From contig JAXRKN010000044.1 of assembly GCA_038502055.1 (NCBI GenBank), positions 3,506,001 through 3,570,000 on the forward strand: a stretch of DNA of 64,000 nucleotides, in the 5' to 3' direction. The notes beneath the pieces are model-generated. The model saw only the letters and a list, made by a program, of their open reading frames with translations. It made no database searches and was not told where the DNA came from. This DNA comes from Tanytarsus gracilentus (Eukaryota > Arthropoda > Insecta > Diptera > Chironomidae). Of this stretch, positions 33,212 through 46,419 are shown piece after piece (the first letter of the stretch is position 1; every line of letters starts with the position of its first letter). A program made the position numbers and the translations under genes.

Positions 33212-35944
33212 AATCGATAAAATTAAATGGCACACAGCAGAACTAAATGACGATGCGGATTAAATGCTAGGAGCGGAGCATGGATACAAATTTAATGTAG
33301 ATGCTCTGCAGATAAACAAGAATAACAAGGCAATAAATTTCTTCGCATCCTTTATACACTTTGTGTGTATTTCAGAAAAGCTCTCTCTCGACTTAATCCA
33401 CTTTTAATTGGACTTTGAGAGTGGCTTAAGTGAATTATTTTTATTGCTGAGAGTTTTTTCTTTTCGATAATTAATTGAAACAGAATTTTTTGATCCCTTG
33501 ACGCTCATTTTTTTAAATCTCTCCATGGTGATTTTTTTTCATCCGAGATTAAGGATGAAAATTCATGAAGATAATCGCTAATGAACAAATTTTGATGCGC
33601 TGCATAAATTCATACAGAAAAGTTTCCCTTAAGTCTCGCCTCATATCCTTTAACCAAACACATTTGTTTCTCACACTTGACTCACTCGCACACACACACA
33701 CACAACTCAACTTCATTCATGATAATGTTAATTTTGCTTTAATTATCTTCAATGCTTCATGAGGCGGAAAAGTAATTTATTTACTGCTTGCTGCTATTGT
33801 GTTATTATCGGGGGTTAAAGATGTGAGAGATTTAGGCTCTGAATGTGGAGTTCGCTTGTTTGATTTTCACTAGAAGAAGATTAAGGTTAAGCTTAAGTGC
33901 AAATGAAATTCAGTCATGATAAATCCGTGATGTGCGTTCAAGAATTTGATGATGAGCTTTTTAAAGCTTTAAATAATTTTAAAGAAAAAACTTTTAAAAG
34001 CAATCTTTGACTTTTCTAAACTTTTCACAACAATGCAATGTCTGACAAATTACACTGGAAGTTCACAGACGATGAAGAGAAATTTCTCAAGCAGTCTCAA
34101 GACACCGAAACTGAACACAGAATAGAGCAAATTTCGCCTGATCAAAATGCGATGCGATGGAAAATGAATTTCAACTTTCGAGAGACTTCAAATTTCATGG
34201 AGAAAATTATCAAATTCATGGAAACACCAAAAAGTTCCGATATCGAAGTGAAAGTGGATGGAACTTCCTTCAATTGTCACATGCACATTCTTCAGAGTTA
34301 CTCAAATTTCTTCCTCAATCGCACGCGACACAATAAAATCATCGAGTTGGACTGCATGCGAGTCAGTGCTGAAATTTTCTATAAAATTTATCGATGGATG
34401 TTATCGAGTTCAAAAACATTGGACCGTGGCAGTCTGATTGGCATGATGAGTGCTGCTGAATACCTTCAGATTGAGAAGTTACTCAAACAGTGCTGGGAAA
34501 TTGTGAAGCAAGTCGAATGGTTTCAAGAGCAAGAAGCTTTTCTTCTCTATCTCGATGCAAAAGAGAGAAAAATCGAGAAAGTTCAAACGCTGATGCGTCA
34601 ACAGGTCAAGAAATATTTTCTCACTGTCGTTTGCACGCGCGATTTTATTGAAATGGAAGCTGATGAAGTTGCAAATTGGCTGCGAATGGACACGCTAGGA
34701 ATTAATTGTGAAGTTGAGGTATTTTATATCGCTGCTCGATGGCTGCTCCACAATTGGAGTGCAAGACAAAAATATCTCATGAATCTCATGCAACATGTCC
34801 GATTTCCACTCATTGAAACTTGGCGATTATTTCAATTTATTCACAATAAAGAAGCTGAAGATTTGAAGGAAATGCTTGCAAATGAAGAACTCAAAAAATT
34901 TATTTCAAAATTCATCAATTATTCGGCGTACAGGCAAAGTTTTAAGGACGAATTTACAGAGCACTTTTGTGACTTCTTAACTCGATCCGGCTACAAAAGA
35001 GTTTTTCAACGTGAAATCATTGTTGATCCATTTTGGTGTGAGAATTTCAAGAAAACTCCTTTCAATTATGAAAATTTTCTTTCCTACCTCAATGTCATTC
35101 GATCAAATGTGGCAGATCATTGGACAAAAATCACTTACGGCGATGTCAAAAATAATTCTCGAAAAAATAAAAGTTAAAAATTTCAAATTCATCAAAATGT
35201 GAGTTAAAATTTGATACTTTTCTCTCTCTCTATATTGACAAGTCCATTAGCTGTTCAAACATCATCGACGACATTGCACATCATGACAGTAATAAGAAAG
35301 ACACTCGAAGGCATTAAATGTCGATTTTCTTGTGACATTCAGAAGATTTTCATTTCTCTCTAAATCTCTGACAAATTCTCATTCAAGTCATGATTAATGT
35401 CATCGATATCATCTCACAAAAAGAACTTTTTCCTCTCTCTTTTCAATCTATTGACAAATTGTACTGCACGATGATAAAAAAGTTCTTTCTGACATGCTCG
35501 AATGCATTTTGAATTTATTTGCGTGAATAAAAAGCCACAAAGCAAAATTGAAATTTCATGAATCTCGAATCAAATTCATGTCACTTGCTATTATTAAAAT
35601 GCAATCATTTGTCATGAGATGCAAATGTTGAATTTATTGAAAACTCCACAAAATGTTTTCGAACGGAATTGTCAAATATTTTTGCAAGGGATTTTTTGAA
35701 AATTCTTTTTGTAAGTGGAGAAAAAAACGAAGAAAAATTGTGAGAAATTTTATAAAAATAAAAATTCAAGAGATCGAGATGAAAAATTATAAAATTTTTA
35801 AATGTTTGAATGTTTTTGTATTTTAAAAATGAAATAACTTTTTTTAGTGCTTAAAAGTAAAATTTCCATCCCCTTGTTTTATTTAAAATTTAACTTCACA
35901 TCTGAATGATGAAGCAACAAAATTACTTAAAGAATTTTCTTCTT
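33212..35944 (-). repeat. Inverted repeat block A', right copy
   Basis: Reverse-complement partner of 5-2728. It begins about 270 bases after the globin stop codon and ends at 35944, after which the sequence is unlike the left edge of the window. Confidence 0.95.
34038..35177 (+). CDS. BTB-BACK domain protein, right copy
   Basis: Encodes the same 379 residues as the gene at 766-1905, including the BTB fold (about 64-155) and BACK-like region. Base differences noted in the coding region are silent (for example a TTT/TTC Phe near the start and a pair in the FLTRSG segment). A five-base tandem repeat just before the start (CAATGCAATG) places an extra, out-of-frame ATG upstream in this copy. That ATG is absent from the left copy and could lower translation. 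Confidence 0.9.
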   Translation: MSDKLHWKFTDDEEKFLKQSQDTETEHRIEQISPDQNAMRWKMNFNFRETSNFMEKIIKFMETPKSSDIEVKVDGTSFNCHMHILQSYSNFFLNRTRHNKIIELDCMRVSAEIFYKIYRWMLSSSKTLDRGSLIGMMSAAEYLQIEKLLKQCWEIVKQVEWFQEQEAFLLYLDAKERKIEKVQTLMRQQVKKYFLTVVCTRDFIEMEADEVANWLRMDTLGINCEVEVFYIAARWLLHNWSARQKYLMNLMQHVRFPLIETWRLFQFIHNKEAEDLKEMLANEELKKFISKFINYSAYRQSFKDEFTEHFCDFLTRSGYKRVFQREIIVDPFWCENFKKTPFNYENFLSYLNVIRSNVADHWTKITYGDVKNNSRKNKS

Positions 35945-36790
35945 AAACTCATCAAAAATTTTCCTCATTGCGTCAGTCAGAAGGACAACATTGACTCACA
36001 TGTTCATGCAAAAATGTCTTCAATGCAGAAATTCCTGGCTTTTGATGCGTAAAATTATTTAAAAGAATTTTTCAGTCTACAAAGTTGAGTTTGATATCAA
36101 ATTCCTTTCACATCCGCATTAAGATGAAAATTAAAGCCATATGGTTGAGTAATCAGGATTTAAAAGTGAAGAATTGCTTTCGCTCTAAATCCTCATCGAT
36201 CATAAAATGAGAAAATGTGAAAAGAGAAAATTCCCTTACATCGTGCATGAGTGATGTTCTTCAATAAGTATAGAGTTATGAAGAAAATAATGAAATTTAT
36301 TGGGGATGATTGAATGATGAAATGCCATCATCATATCATAAGGCGTATCATGTCGAATATGGCTTGAATTTGATTTTTTACGACTTGATAAACATAAAAA
36401 ATTTTGATTCAAACATTCTTGTTTATAGTCAAGGAGTTGATGGATTTTTAAGAGCGAAAATTTTAAGATTAAATTTTGAATTTGGTTAAAAAATCCAAAG
36501 GGGTGAAAAAATATGGTTTGTAAATTTATATGAAAGAGTTTTTTACCTTTGAAATTTAAATAATTAAATTTTTTCGAGGTGTTAAGTTAAAATTTAATTT
36601 ATTTGAAAATATCCCTCGAGTTCCATATATTTTTTGTCATCACCCAGATTTATTGCAATTTCTCTTTAGGTTTTCTCTCAATACCTTTATTTATGTCATA
36701 AACAACTTTAATTTAGATTATTATGAAAAAAAGTAATTTAAAGTTTAAATTAGTTTTGTGCCATACACGTCGAAAAATAATGTCATGCCG
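35945..36790. other. Intergenic beyond the inverted duplication
   Basis: About 850 AT-rich bases between the outer edge of block A' and the phosphotransferase gene. Nothing recognised. Confidence 0.55.
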
Positions 36791-39394
36791 TCATACGTGT
36801 TGAGTGAGTTCACCATTTTTCGCTTCCTCTTTTGGCTTAATCTGTAGCGAGAGAAAAAAGTTTGTGTGAAAAAAAGTATTTTCTACCCACTTATGTCCGA
36901 AATTGCCAACATGAAAAAAAAGCATTACAGCAACTTACCGTAAAACATTTAATGCCAAAATGCTGACACATCTCAGTAACGACACCATAACCATAATGAA
37001 AGTGCAACACACTGAAAATGCCAGCGAGTGCCCAGAGAGTCCATAACTCAACGTTGAGTGGTAGTTGAGAAAATCCACATAGTTGAAATGGAAAAATGCA
37101 GAAGAGCACTGCAGCCAAATAGACAGACAATTGCGAGTTCCAGTTATCACATCGAGTGTCGCTCATCTGCGCCACAATCAGGCGACACTAGGAAATTGAA
37201 AAGAGAACGAGAAACGAAAATAATTGTGATTCTCAAGTTGGCAGCATCTGTGCGAGAAAAACTACCCAAACGTACACTTATGTTCGAGAAAATTGTTCCT
37301 GTCACCATGATGAACATTCGTGGATCTACAGCCATGATTTTGTTCGGTGAGAACCAGAGCCAAAGTGTTGATATCACAAAAAGACCAAATACGGGATAGA
37401 GAGGACGAAATGCATCTACAAGTGGCCTCATCTTACCCGTCTTGTCACTATACGACCTAGAGATGGAAAATATTTAAATTCTAGCATTTTGACACGACAC
37501 TTTTAACGTATTTTGATTATTTGAAATTTAAAAAATACGTTAGAAATTTTTAAATTTTTTTTTCAACGAAAAATTAAAATAAATTACTTGTAAATGTTCC
37601 ATGCAATGACGGGATGACTAGTGATGATGCCACCTGAGTACATGATAATTTCCACATAAATAGTCGGTATGATTCCGAAAATTGGCGTGACAAAGAGCTG
37701 TGGTCCAACAATGCCAGCCACAAGAAGAGTTATTGAGCACGCCAGCATGACATAGTCGTAAGCGTAGGGAAGGAACAGTATGCCCGTGTTATACTTCTCG
37801 AAATGTGTGAGCTGTAACATGCAAACGTTCTAAGTACATAAAATCCTCTCTCACCTCATAAAATAATCGTTTAATCTTTCTTTTATGATACTCACATAAA
37901 AATTGAGATACACACAGTAAGTGATGAAGTGCATACGAAGTGGCGGTAAGTCGTGAATGCCAAAGAGGCTAAATAGGTAGATCATAATGAAGATACTCGA
38001 GTATGAGTCGAGGCCATGGTCAAATAATTCGCCCACTGGCGATGAGGTACCCGTTCTTCTGGCATGCTTACCATCGATGCCATCGAGTGTATAGGCAACA
38101 AACACATTTATACCGGCTACGATAAGAACCCATCGGGGAATTTCGAACCCTTTCGTGTGTGCAATGGTGAAATAGTAGTCGTAAAAAGCTATCATGATGT
38201 AGTTGATGACAGTGAGCATAAAGCCGGAAAAGGTGAGAAGATTAGGCGCAATCCATCGGGGTACAAACTAAAAAAAATGAGTAAACCTTTGATTAATTCC
38301 GAAAAGCCAATCGAAAATTAGAAACGTGCTTTGCTTTTCATATGTCATAGCCATGACCTCGCACAATTTTATTACACTCAACTCACCTGCACAATCCAAT
38401 TCCAGAAGGGATGAAGAACATTTTTGCTGAGCCAACTTTTGTCAACGCAGCTGTACTGTAATATGTTAGAAAGACAAAATAAATTATATAATAAATAGTC
38501 GAATGTCCCGATGAGCATTCGAAAGGAGTTGAGAAAATTTTATGCTCATGCTGTAAAAATTTTTTTAAATATTTTCAAATAATAAATTTTTTCTCAAATT
38601 TCTCACTGGGCACTTTAAAAATTTGTCAGCAAAAGGCCTTGCTCGCGTGTTATGAGGGCGATAAGCATGTACAATGCATTCATTATCGTTAATTATTTGT
38701 TTACACTTATGAGCTTTAAAAATTATTCGCTGCATTCTCGGAACGAGGAAAATATTAAGCGTAAACAAAATACATGCAAACATTATAAATATGACGCATT
38801 TTAATTCAAATAGTCCATTTGCCTTCATTGATAAGTTTGCTGCTAAATCAACGAAAATGTTCATCTTTTTTTAGTCACTATGAAGCATCGATTGAGGGTC
38901 GTGATGTAAAAATTATTATTATTTTAAGGTTATGATTTGAATTTTTTGGAGATTAGTAAAAATTAGGTAAGAAATTAATTTTTTAATTTAAAAAAAATAG
39001 TTTAACTTTTTTAAATTTATTTTTTTCAAATTTTTAAAAAAGCTTTTCATAATTTTTTGTCATTATCAACTCAAAAGATTTCCTATAAGTGCTTTGAACT
39101 CTCTCAATCGGAAACAAAGAACAATCTGTGTCTTATCAGTTTACAACTCTTCATTATTTTCCACAATGTCAAACAATGACCTCACACATTTCGAGGTGTT
39201 TTAATTTTTGGGTAATAATTTGATTTATAACCGGATTTTAATGGATGATTTTAATCACTTGAATGATTTATTTAAATATCGATTTAACCTTTATGTAAAT
39301 AAATTACGAACAGATGTTAAGTTTATAGGAAAATCACCTTGTATCTATCAAATCCCGATAAATGGTCTCTACTCAAGTATTTTATGCTCCACAT
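36791..39394 (-). CDS. Ethanolamine/choline phosphotransferase (EPT1/SELENOI-like)
   Basis: Seven exons (39394-39338, 38455-38387, 38267-37896, 37811-37588, 37456-37276, 37187-36939, 36841-36791) give 400 residues, close to the known family length. The N-terminus KYLSRDHLSGFDRYK and HPFWNWIV are family hallmarks. The CDP-alcohol phosphotransferase signature is complete: DGKHAR, then after eight residues GELFDHGLD with its two catalytic aspartates. Several membrane segments follow. The enzyme transfers phosphoethanolamine (or phosphocholine) from CDP-alcohol to diacylglycerol in ER or Golgi membranes. Sequence fits EPT1 better than CEPT1, but substrate choice is inferred. The 0.88 kb first intron contains an unexplained 99-codon open frame on the same strand. 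Confidence 0.92.
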
Positions 39395-42149
39395 TTTTTT
39401 TAAATTCACTAAGCAATAGACGTGGACCTTTTGAGATGAGAAATGAAGTAAAACTGAGCTGATTAAATGTGGAAAAAATATTCTCAATATTTTTACATGT
39501 TTATCAATGTTAAAAATTCTTATCAACGCTGGCTGAGAAAAATTCTCTCGGAATCTCCGACTGCGTTAAAAAAAAGGCAATGTCTTGTCTCAAAACTCTC
39601 ACTTCACATCCAACTTGTGTTTATTATAAAGAGAATTAAATTTTATGACTCTTTTAATCCCAATTTCTACTTTACGACTCTCATCGAGAGTTTGTCTGAA
39701 AATAAATCATTAACGTAGAATAAATGTTGAAATTAATCATGCGATTAAATTAAATATTTTCCGTTTCATAAAGCAGAGCTATCTATTTTCGTTTTTGTGA
39801 CTGCTAATTTCATTTAACAGCGGCTTAAGATTTTAATGATGATTTTATGGAAATTTAATGATGAGTTTTTAGTCAATGGAATTAAAACTTTAAATTATTT
39901 ATTGAGAAAAATTCTTAAGTTTTCATTCAAACTCTATTTTTACTTCACCCCCACACAAAATTCACTCATTCACAGTCGTCAACTCCAAAATAGGATTTAA
40001 TATTCTCTAAAGGGATTTTCTAAAACTGAAAGGGAAGAAGAATTAAGAAATTGATCGAACGGAGGGTGGAAAATCGATTGAATTAAAATCGTAGAAAATC
40101 TTTTGTAGGTGAAAAACTTTAAAGAGGAAAATTCTCGAGCATGTTACACAATATGTCACCGATGTCAATCATCACATGTGATTTAGACCAGACAACAGTT
40201 TTATTAAAAAATTTCAATACATCAAAAAGAAATTCTTTCACACTTCAAAAGTTCCAAGTGATAAAATTTGATAAAAATCCAAATCAATTTAATTTGAGTT
40301 AAGAATATAGAAATTGCTTTTTTATTGAGCTGCTGCTGGATGAAAGTTAAACAAAGAAAAAGATTTCTATTAACTTTCTTTTTATCTCATTTTCATTCGC
40401 ATTTCGAGAGGCGATAAAGTTGAGCTCAAAATGCTTCTGCAACAATAAATCACTATGAAAATGATTCGGAAAAGTTTCGAATTCTTTCACAATTGAAAAG
40501 GAGAGAAAAAACTTCGTTGGCGCATAAAAATCACTCGAAATCGATGCAAAATGAGCTGAGAAAAAAGTTTTTCATTACTCTTTAGTTGCGAGATTTTTCC
40601 GCTATTCAGAAGCTTAATTAAAGTTTTGTATGATGAGAAAAATTAGCAGAAAAAAATTCTGAATATTTTTATGCGAAAAGTTTTCGTGTTGTCATTAGAT
40701 TTTGAATATAAAAATTTTAATTTGTTAGTTTGTTGGTTTTGAAAATATTCGAAATTTAAAATTAATTTTATGAATAAAAACATTTCTAACTTTAAATATT
40801 TAAAATTTCCGTCATGTTTATCGTGTTTAACTTTCTAGTAATTTTTATATTTTCCCTCATCAAGCATTTCGCGAACAAAAGCATGAAAATCTTCAGAGAA
40901 TTTTCACAAAATTGCATCGCTGAAAACTTTGTCATAATTTTCGATGTTTTTCACACATGTGCGACATCATTGCATGTTAAAATCGGCAAAAGTCGAGAGT
41001 GAAAAAAGTTTTCCAAACTTAATGAACTGTGAAGCGAAAATTGCATGTTCATAGCGCGGACAAATGAGCTGCAGCTGCTGCAGTGACAATTATTGTTTTA
41101 TTAATTCGCCAACTTTACTTCGATGCACCTCAATGAACAACCATTAAATTACGATGATTAAAAATGTGTCGAATATTTCTTTTCTGTGTATGCATTCGAG
41201 CCTTTTCAATGATTTCCACCATGCAGAAATTACGAAGTGGATTATTGGCAGTATCTCTTGCGGAATGTAAGCTTATATAATATCATTTTATGCTCGGATA
41301 CCTTCTTAGGCTTTCATTTAATTCCTCGAATTTACGTTATCTTCAAAATGCGGCAAAAATCTCTCGAGTGTGACGTTTTCTCTTCAGCATTTTCTTCAAG
41401 ACACTGAAAAGCAAAAAAAAATTGCGAAATTCTCATTCGCTAATTTTTATATTTGAACCGCATTGCAATGCGCGTGCGCTTTTTAAAAACCCGAAAGACA
41501 TTCGAAAGTCATCAATTTAGTGGTGGGGATGAGAATGAAGAAGTCAAAGAATGTTTTTAAAATTTCCATAAATATCGAGAAATTTAAATTGTTTCAATTG
41601 AAGGGATTAAAATTTTTGTCGCTTCAACAAATTAACACAAAAGTGGAGGTAATTCTCTTATCACAAAGTGAGCACGTGGTGCGAGTTTGTTTTTAAAAAA
41701 TGTAAAATTCTTCAACTTTGTATCATAAACATTGAAAAATGAAGAGTTATTCATCTCATAATTATGAAATTTTTCGTCTCTGTTATTAAAACTTTCATAA
41801 TTCTTCTCATTCTTTTGTTTTAATGATAAAATGCACTCACACACTCTTCCATAATGCATTTTCATGCACAATTGTCATTTCGAATGAATGAGAATTTTAA
41901 TTTATGATGAAAGGATTTGCCATTTTAATGCCTCACAGTCGGTGAGCGAAAGAGAAGATAAAATGCTTTCATGCTCAATTGTTTTCCATCTTCATTTAAC
42001 TTTATTTATCATTGTTTTGCTGTAAAATGGTTTTAATGATATTAGCTTCGTTTATTGCGGGGATGAGGGAAAAAATAAAATCGTAAATGTAATGAAAAAT
42101 TCATTTGGAGAAAATTTATTAGAGCTCGAGCTTTAAGTAAAATTTATTT
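39395..42149. other. Gene-free region, 2.75 kb
   Basis: AT-rich with scattered short frames (39467-39718, 40814-41002, 41632-41871) that show no motif or splice continuation. It contains the phosphotransferase promoter side on the left. No repeat noticed. Confidence 0.5.
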
Positions 42150-43671
42150 TCAACCCAAGCTGAATTTTATTTTAGCTCTTTCACACTTGTTCTCCTTCCA
42201 CCACGAGTCGATGTCACGGTATCGATGACTTTTTTTCATGAAATTTTCGTCATTAAGTTTTTTGCATAAGTCACAAAGCAGGTACGGATATGTTGGATGC
42301 ATCTTGATGACGTAATGCTTTTTCCACCAAAAATATTTTAAATATTCTCGAGGATTTTCAGTCAAAAACTGCAAATATTTTGTGAGTTCTTTGACATTCT
42401 CAAAATCATTTGCATTGATGTAAGATTTTGGTGGTGCAAAGAGAGAAGAATCTCCGCCATTGTACACGATTGGAATGATAAATTTTGTCAAAGCACGATA
42501 CAGCTTCTCTGTCACATAATCCTTGCAAAGTGCATTCTCGAATGACAAGTAAAATCGGTATTTTGTCTCCAACAGATCATCACATTCTTCGGCATTGACA
42601 GGACACTCGAGTTTACCACATTTGCCATAAATATCAACTGGCATTGAGTGGTTAATTTCTTTAACGAGTTGCTTTCTGTATGAACTTGTGTAGCAGTTCG
42701 AAACAAACCATGCAATTGGAGATGTTTTATTTTTTATTATACTCATGATTTCTTCATCTGTAAATTTGGTTAAATTTTTCATGAATTTAGTGATATTTCA
42801 CCCTTCAAACATTTTGTGAAAAAATATAAAATTTGTCATAACTCACCATAAAAATCCTCTTCAACTTGTTTCCATTTTGGTGATGGCGATGGTGCGACAA
42901 TTTCATTTGTTTTTCTGTCAATGACTTTGCCGTAATCCCATCTGACATCTGAGTCCATTCGATATGTCATCGTTAGATTGAAAAAGTCTTGAAACAACTT
43001 TAATTCAGTTCTAGCAGTTGCTCTCGGTGACCTTAATAGAAGCAATTAAAAAATCCCACTCAACAATCCACTTTTCGCTCTACTTACTCAAGTGAAGCCA
43101 TAATGTAGAGCTGATGTTCACTTCGCGACTTTGGCACTTTCGATGGATTAAGATATTCCGGTATATGAAAGACGATCGCATCGAATTTAGTCTCATCTTG
43201 AAGTAAATCATGATCATGAGTGAAGAAGCAATTCGTCACTGGACATTGAACTGATTTTAAAATTTCTTCGCCAGCTTCTTCAGTGTCGCCGGTGTACCAT
43301 TTAGTGTTGTTGAAGAATCGAGTCCAAAAGAGAATATTTTTAGGTTTTTTATCACTTTGATTTGCGTTTTGTGAATTTATATTAATAATTGTAGTTTGAA
43401 AGTTTATGACGTCACTGACTTTTGGAGCTTCCTCAAAGTTCGTCGAAGTTGACTCAGTTGTCGGAATATTTTTAATTAAAGCCTCAAGTTGAAAGATATT
43501 TTCTCTCTTAGTTTCATCAAATTCACTTAATTTATTATTCGATGAATCATCCGGTTTACGAAAAGCGAAATAAAACCAGAAGACAGCAATAAAAGCTATC
43601 ACAAATAACACAATTTTAATTCTTTTAGTTATTCTAGGCGCTGTTGAACTTAATAAAATATAATTCGACAT
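42150..43671 (-). CDS. GT10 alpha-1,3-fucosyltransferase, copy 1
   Basis: Three exons (43671-43088, 43031-42847, 42757-42150) give 458 residues. It is a type II membrane protein with a short cytoplasmic start, one membrane anchor (about residues 19-36) and a stem of about 80 residues. Then comes the GT10 catalytic region, with FWTRFFNNTKWY, MTYRMDSDVRWDYG, and the GDP-fucose-binding signature FYLSFENALCKDYVTEKLYR followed by PIVYNGGDSS. The enzyme should act in the Golgi, adding fucose in alpha-1,3 linkage to N-glycan GlcNAc; core versus peripheral specificity cannot be decided. A close paralogue lies at 46420-47817, with the transporter gene between them. Confidence 0.92.
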
Positions 43672-43953
43672 TTTAAATCTTTATTCAACGCATGTTGTTC
43701 AAATACTGATGGATAAATTTTACATAACTTTAGATTTAGTGCTTTATCTTATCGGTAAGCTATCGAGCGATAAGAAGTTAATTGTAAAAATTATAAATGC
43801 TTTGACAGACACGCGAAAGTGTCGACATTTTAATAAGAAATTCTAAATTAATATTTTATGCGTTTCGACAGTTTGTATATTTTTAAAATTTGCAAAAAAA
43901 GTTACGAAAATTTCAATTCATATTTTAAAAATTCTCCTACATCTAAATCAACC

Positions 43954-46214
43954 TCAAAAGTTCTTCATTTTATATGTGGGTGAGAAAGGCAAGTAGTAAG
44001 TCCATTTCCACCTCTTAAGCATGTCCATTCCAATTGGCCAGTTATAAGTTGACTCTTCTGACGCTAAATTGTCACCTTTGAGCTTCATCTCCTTTGACCA
44101 TGCAATGACTCCACGCTCTTCTGGTGTTCCAGGAATGCAATTATCGAGAACACATCCAAGAACTCCACCAACTAAAATGCTGGTGCCCAAAAGCACTGAT
44201 AAAGTTGAGTCTAGAACTTCAATTCCTGTATTAATTGTTCCTGGATGTTTTTGCATCCACTGACACAAAACGAGTGGAAAAAATAAAGAAATTCCAATTA
44301 TGTAAAGATTTCGCGATGATCTCAAATCGACATATTGAAGTGCTGACAATCCAAAGGCAGTAATCAGTCCGAACATTGTACAAAAAACACCTCCAATGAC
44401 AGGATCAGGAATTAAAATAAAAAAAGCTCCCAATTTGCCGAAAACACCTTGAATCATCATGATTATCGCCGCCCACTGAATCACTCGTCTCGATCCAATT
44501 TTTGTCACACCAATTGCGCCTACATTTTCGCCAAATGTATTTGTGCCATTTCCACACCCCCAAAGACCTGCCAACACACAACCCAAACCTTCCGTTCCGA
44601 TTCCTCGATTTATGGCATGAAGAGGCGGTGAAGGAGCATCGCACATGATTGCAACAGTTGGATAATAAGAAATTGACTCGACTGTGCATGCTAAAACACC
44701 CGCTAACATTCCAAGCACGCCACTTAATGTTATCGAAGGAATTCCAAATTGAAATGGATACGGAATTTTGAACCATGGAGCATCGGTTAGAACTTTTAAT
44801 CGCGCATCGGTACGTGCAAGATTACCGGGTTCCAAGACATCTGTCGCTGTTAAAATACCACAAATAATCCACATAATGACAATGCCCAATAGGACGGGAA
44901 AGAGCTTAAACAGTTCAAACCAAATGAACTTGAAACCTTCTCCTTTTTTAAAAATAATGCCGGGGAATTTCACATTAACGAGCACTTGCGAAAAGAGAGT
45001 GAGAAGTGCCGTTGTGCTGTACACACAAAAAAATGCTGAAATTATTTACTTTTTAAATTATCATTTTTATCTCACCTCACTGCAATAAACCAATTTTTCG
45101 ATGCTGTGTCTGCTGCGTGCTCAAAGAGAGTTATTCCTACCAGACTGACACATGGCACTATTGTAAGCGGAGTAATGATTTTTAATAATTTTCCAACGAG
45201 ACCTGTGTAACCGATGAACACTTGGAAGAGCGAGGCAACAGCGATGGCACCCGAAAGTTCTCTAAATTGTTTAATTGAATAATTTTATTTAAATCCCGCG
45301 ATTTAAATGGGTTTTAAAGATAAATCCTGGGATTAATTAATTTAAATCCAGGATTTAATTAAAATTAAATTTAAATTTTTCACCTCATTCTCACAAGCCA
45401 CAATTCTTCTTTCTGATCGCCAGTTAGTGTTGCCATCACATCCGCTCCAGGACATCGCCACTTTTCGAGATTTAAGATCGCTAATGTTGGAACTAAGAAA
45501 CTAATTGTGCCACCCTGAACGAGAGGAAGTCGACAGCCAAATGTCGATTGAATTATTGTCACAAGGCCAGTCACGAAGATCATTGTCGAGATTATTGTAC
45601 CACGTGCCGGATTTTCATCCTCCATGCACAAAGCGGGTGTGAGAATAAATGGAATTGCAACAATTGCTCCAATCATCGTTAGGTAGTGCTGGATAGCCAT
45701 GAAGAAGCAGAGGTACCATGGTGGATTGTCATCGATGCCATACGTTAATTTTTTAGTGACTTCCTTCTGCACTCCATTTGAAGTTGAATTTATTTCTGGC
45801 AAATCCATCTTTTCACATTGACACTTTCGACTCAAATGAATGTCTAGGGTTAGTAGATGAGTGCATTTTAATAGCTTTATCGTAGACAATTATTAGACTT
45901 GTGCTATCTTTACAATCACTTATTTAATTAACATATCTTTTATCATTTTCACGAGGCTGTCGATGGAAATTTCCAAATCTGGGTTTTATTTCAAAGTTTT
46001 TTTTAAATGCGTTCTTGAGATTTTACAATTTGTAAATTTTGATGGCAAGGAATGTTAACTTTAATTTTTTCTTACCTCCTGAATATTTATTCAAACTACA
46101 ACCGGAAGTAGCTTTAAAAACTTCCGGTTTTACTGAACTCATATCAGACATCTCAATCAGAGGCTGAATTGTTTCTTCTTCATCTTTAAAATCAACACGA
46201 TCGTCATCAGTCAT
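43954..46214 (-). CDS. Nucleobase/ascorbate transporter, SLC23 (NCS2/NAT) family
   Basis: Four exons (46214-46076, 45843-45384, 45261-45076, 45016-43954) give 615 residues. An acidic cytoplasmic N-terminus (about 75 residues) is followed by many membrane segments. The two NAT-family signatures are intact: the QH motif in TM1 (MAIQHYLTMIGA) and the ENVGAIGVTK motif, which fits [QEP]-N-x-G-x4-T-[RKG]. The protein should co-transport nucleobases or ascorbate with sodium or protons; the substrate cannot be read from sequence. The gene is sandwiched between the two fucosyltransferase copies on the same strand. Confidence 0.92.
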
Positions 46215-46419
46215 GTTTAAACAACTTTTAATTTATTTTTTTCTCCGCTCTCGAAAACAAAATTCTTTGAACGATCAAATTTTAATTGATACTACACTAT
46301 TCAAGTCTCACAAATTTATTTTGTCAGCAGAAAAAAAAACTTTAGCAACAAAGAGCACCCTTTACGTTATAAAAGAGCTGAAACTTTAAGAAACTAAAAA
46401 ATTTGAGCTGTTAAAATTT

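Noticed and set aside
36791..36793. TGA of the phosphotransferase read as selenocysteine, as in vertebrate SELENOI
   Set aside because: Protein length is already full, no SECIS-like hairpin was recognised downstream, and the following codons do not resemble the vertebrate C-terminus.
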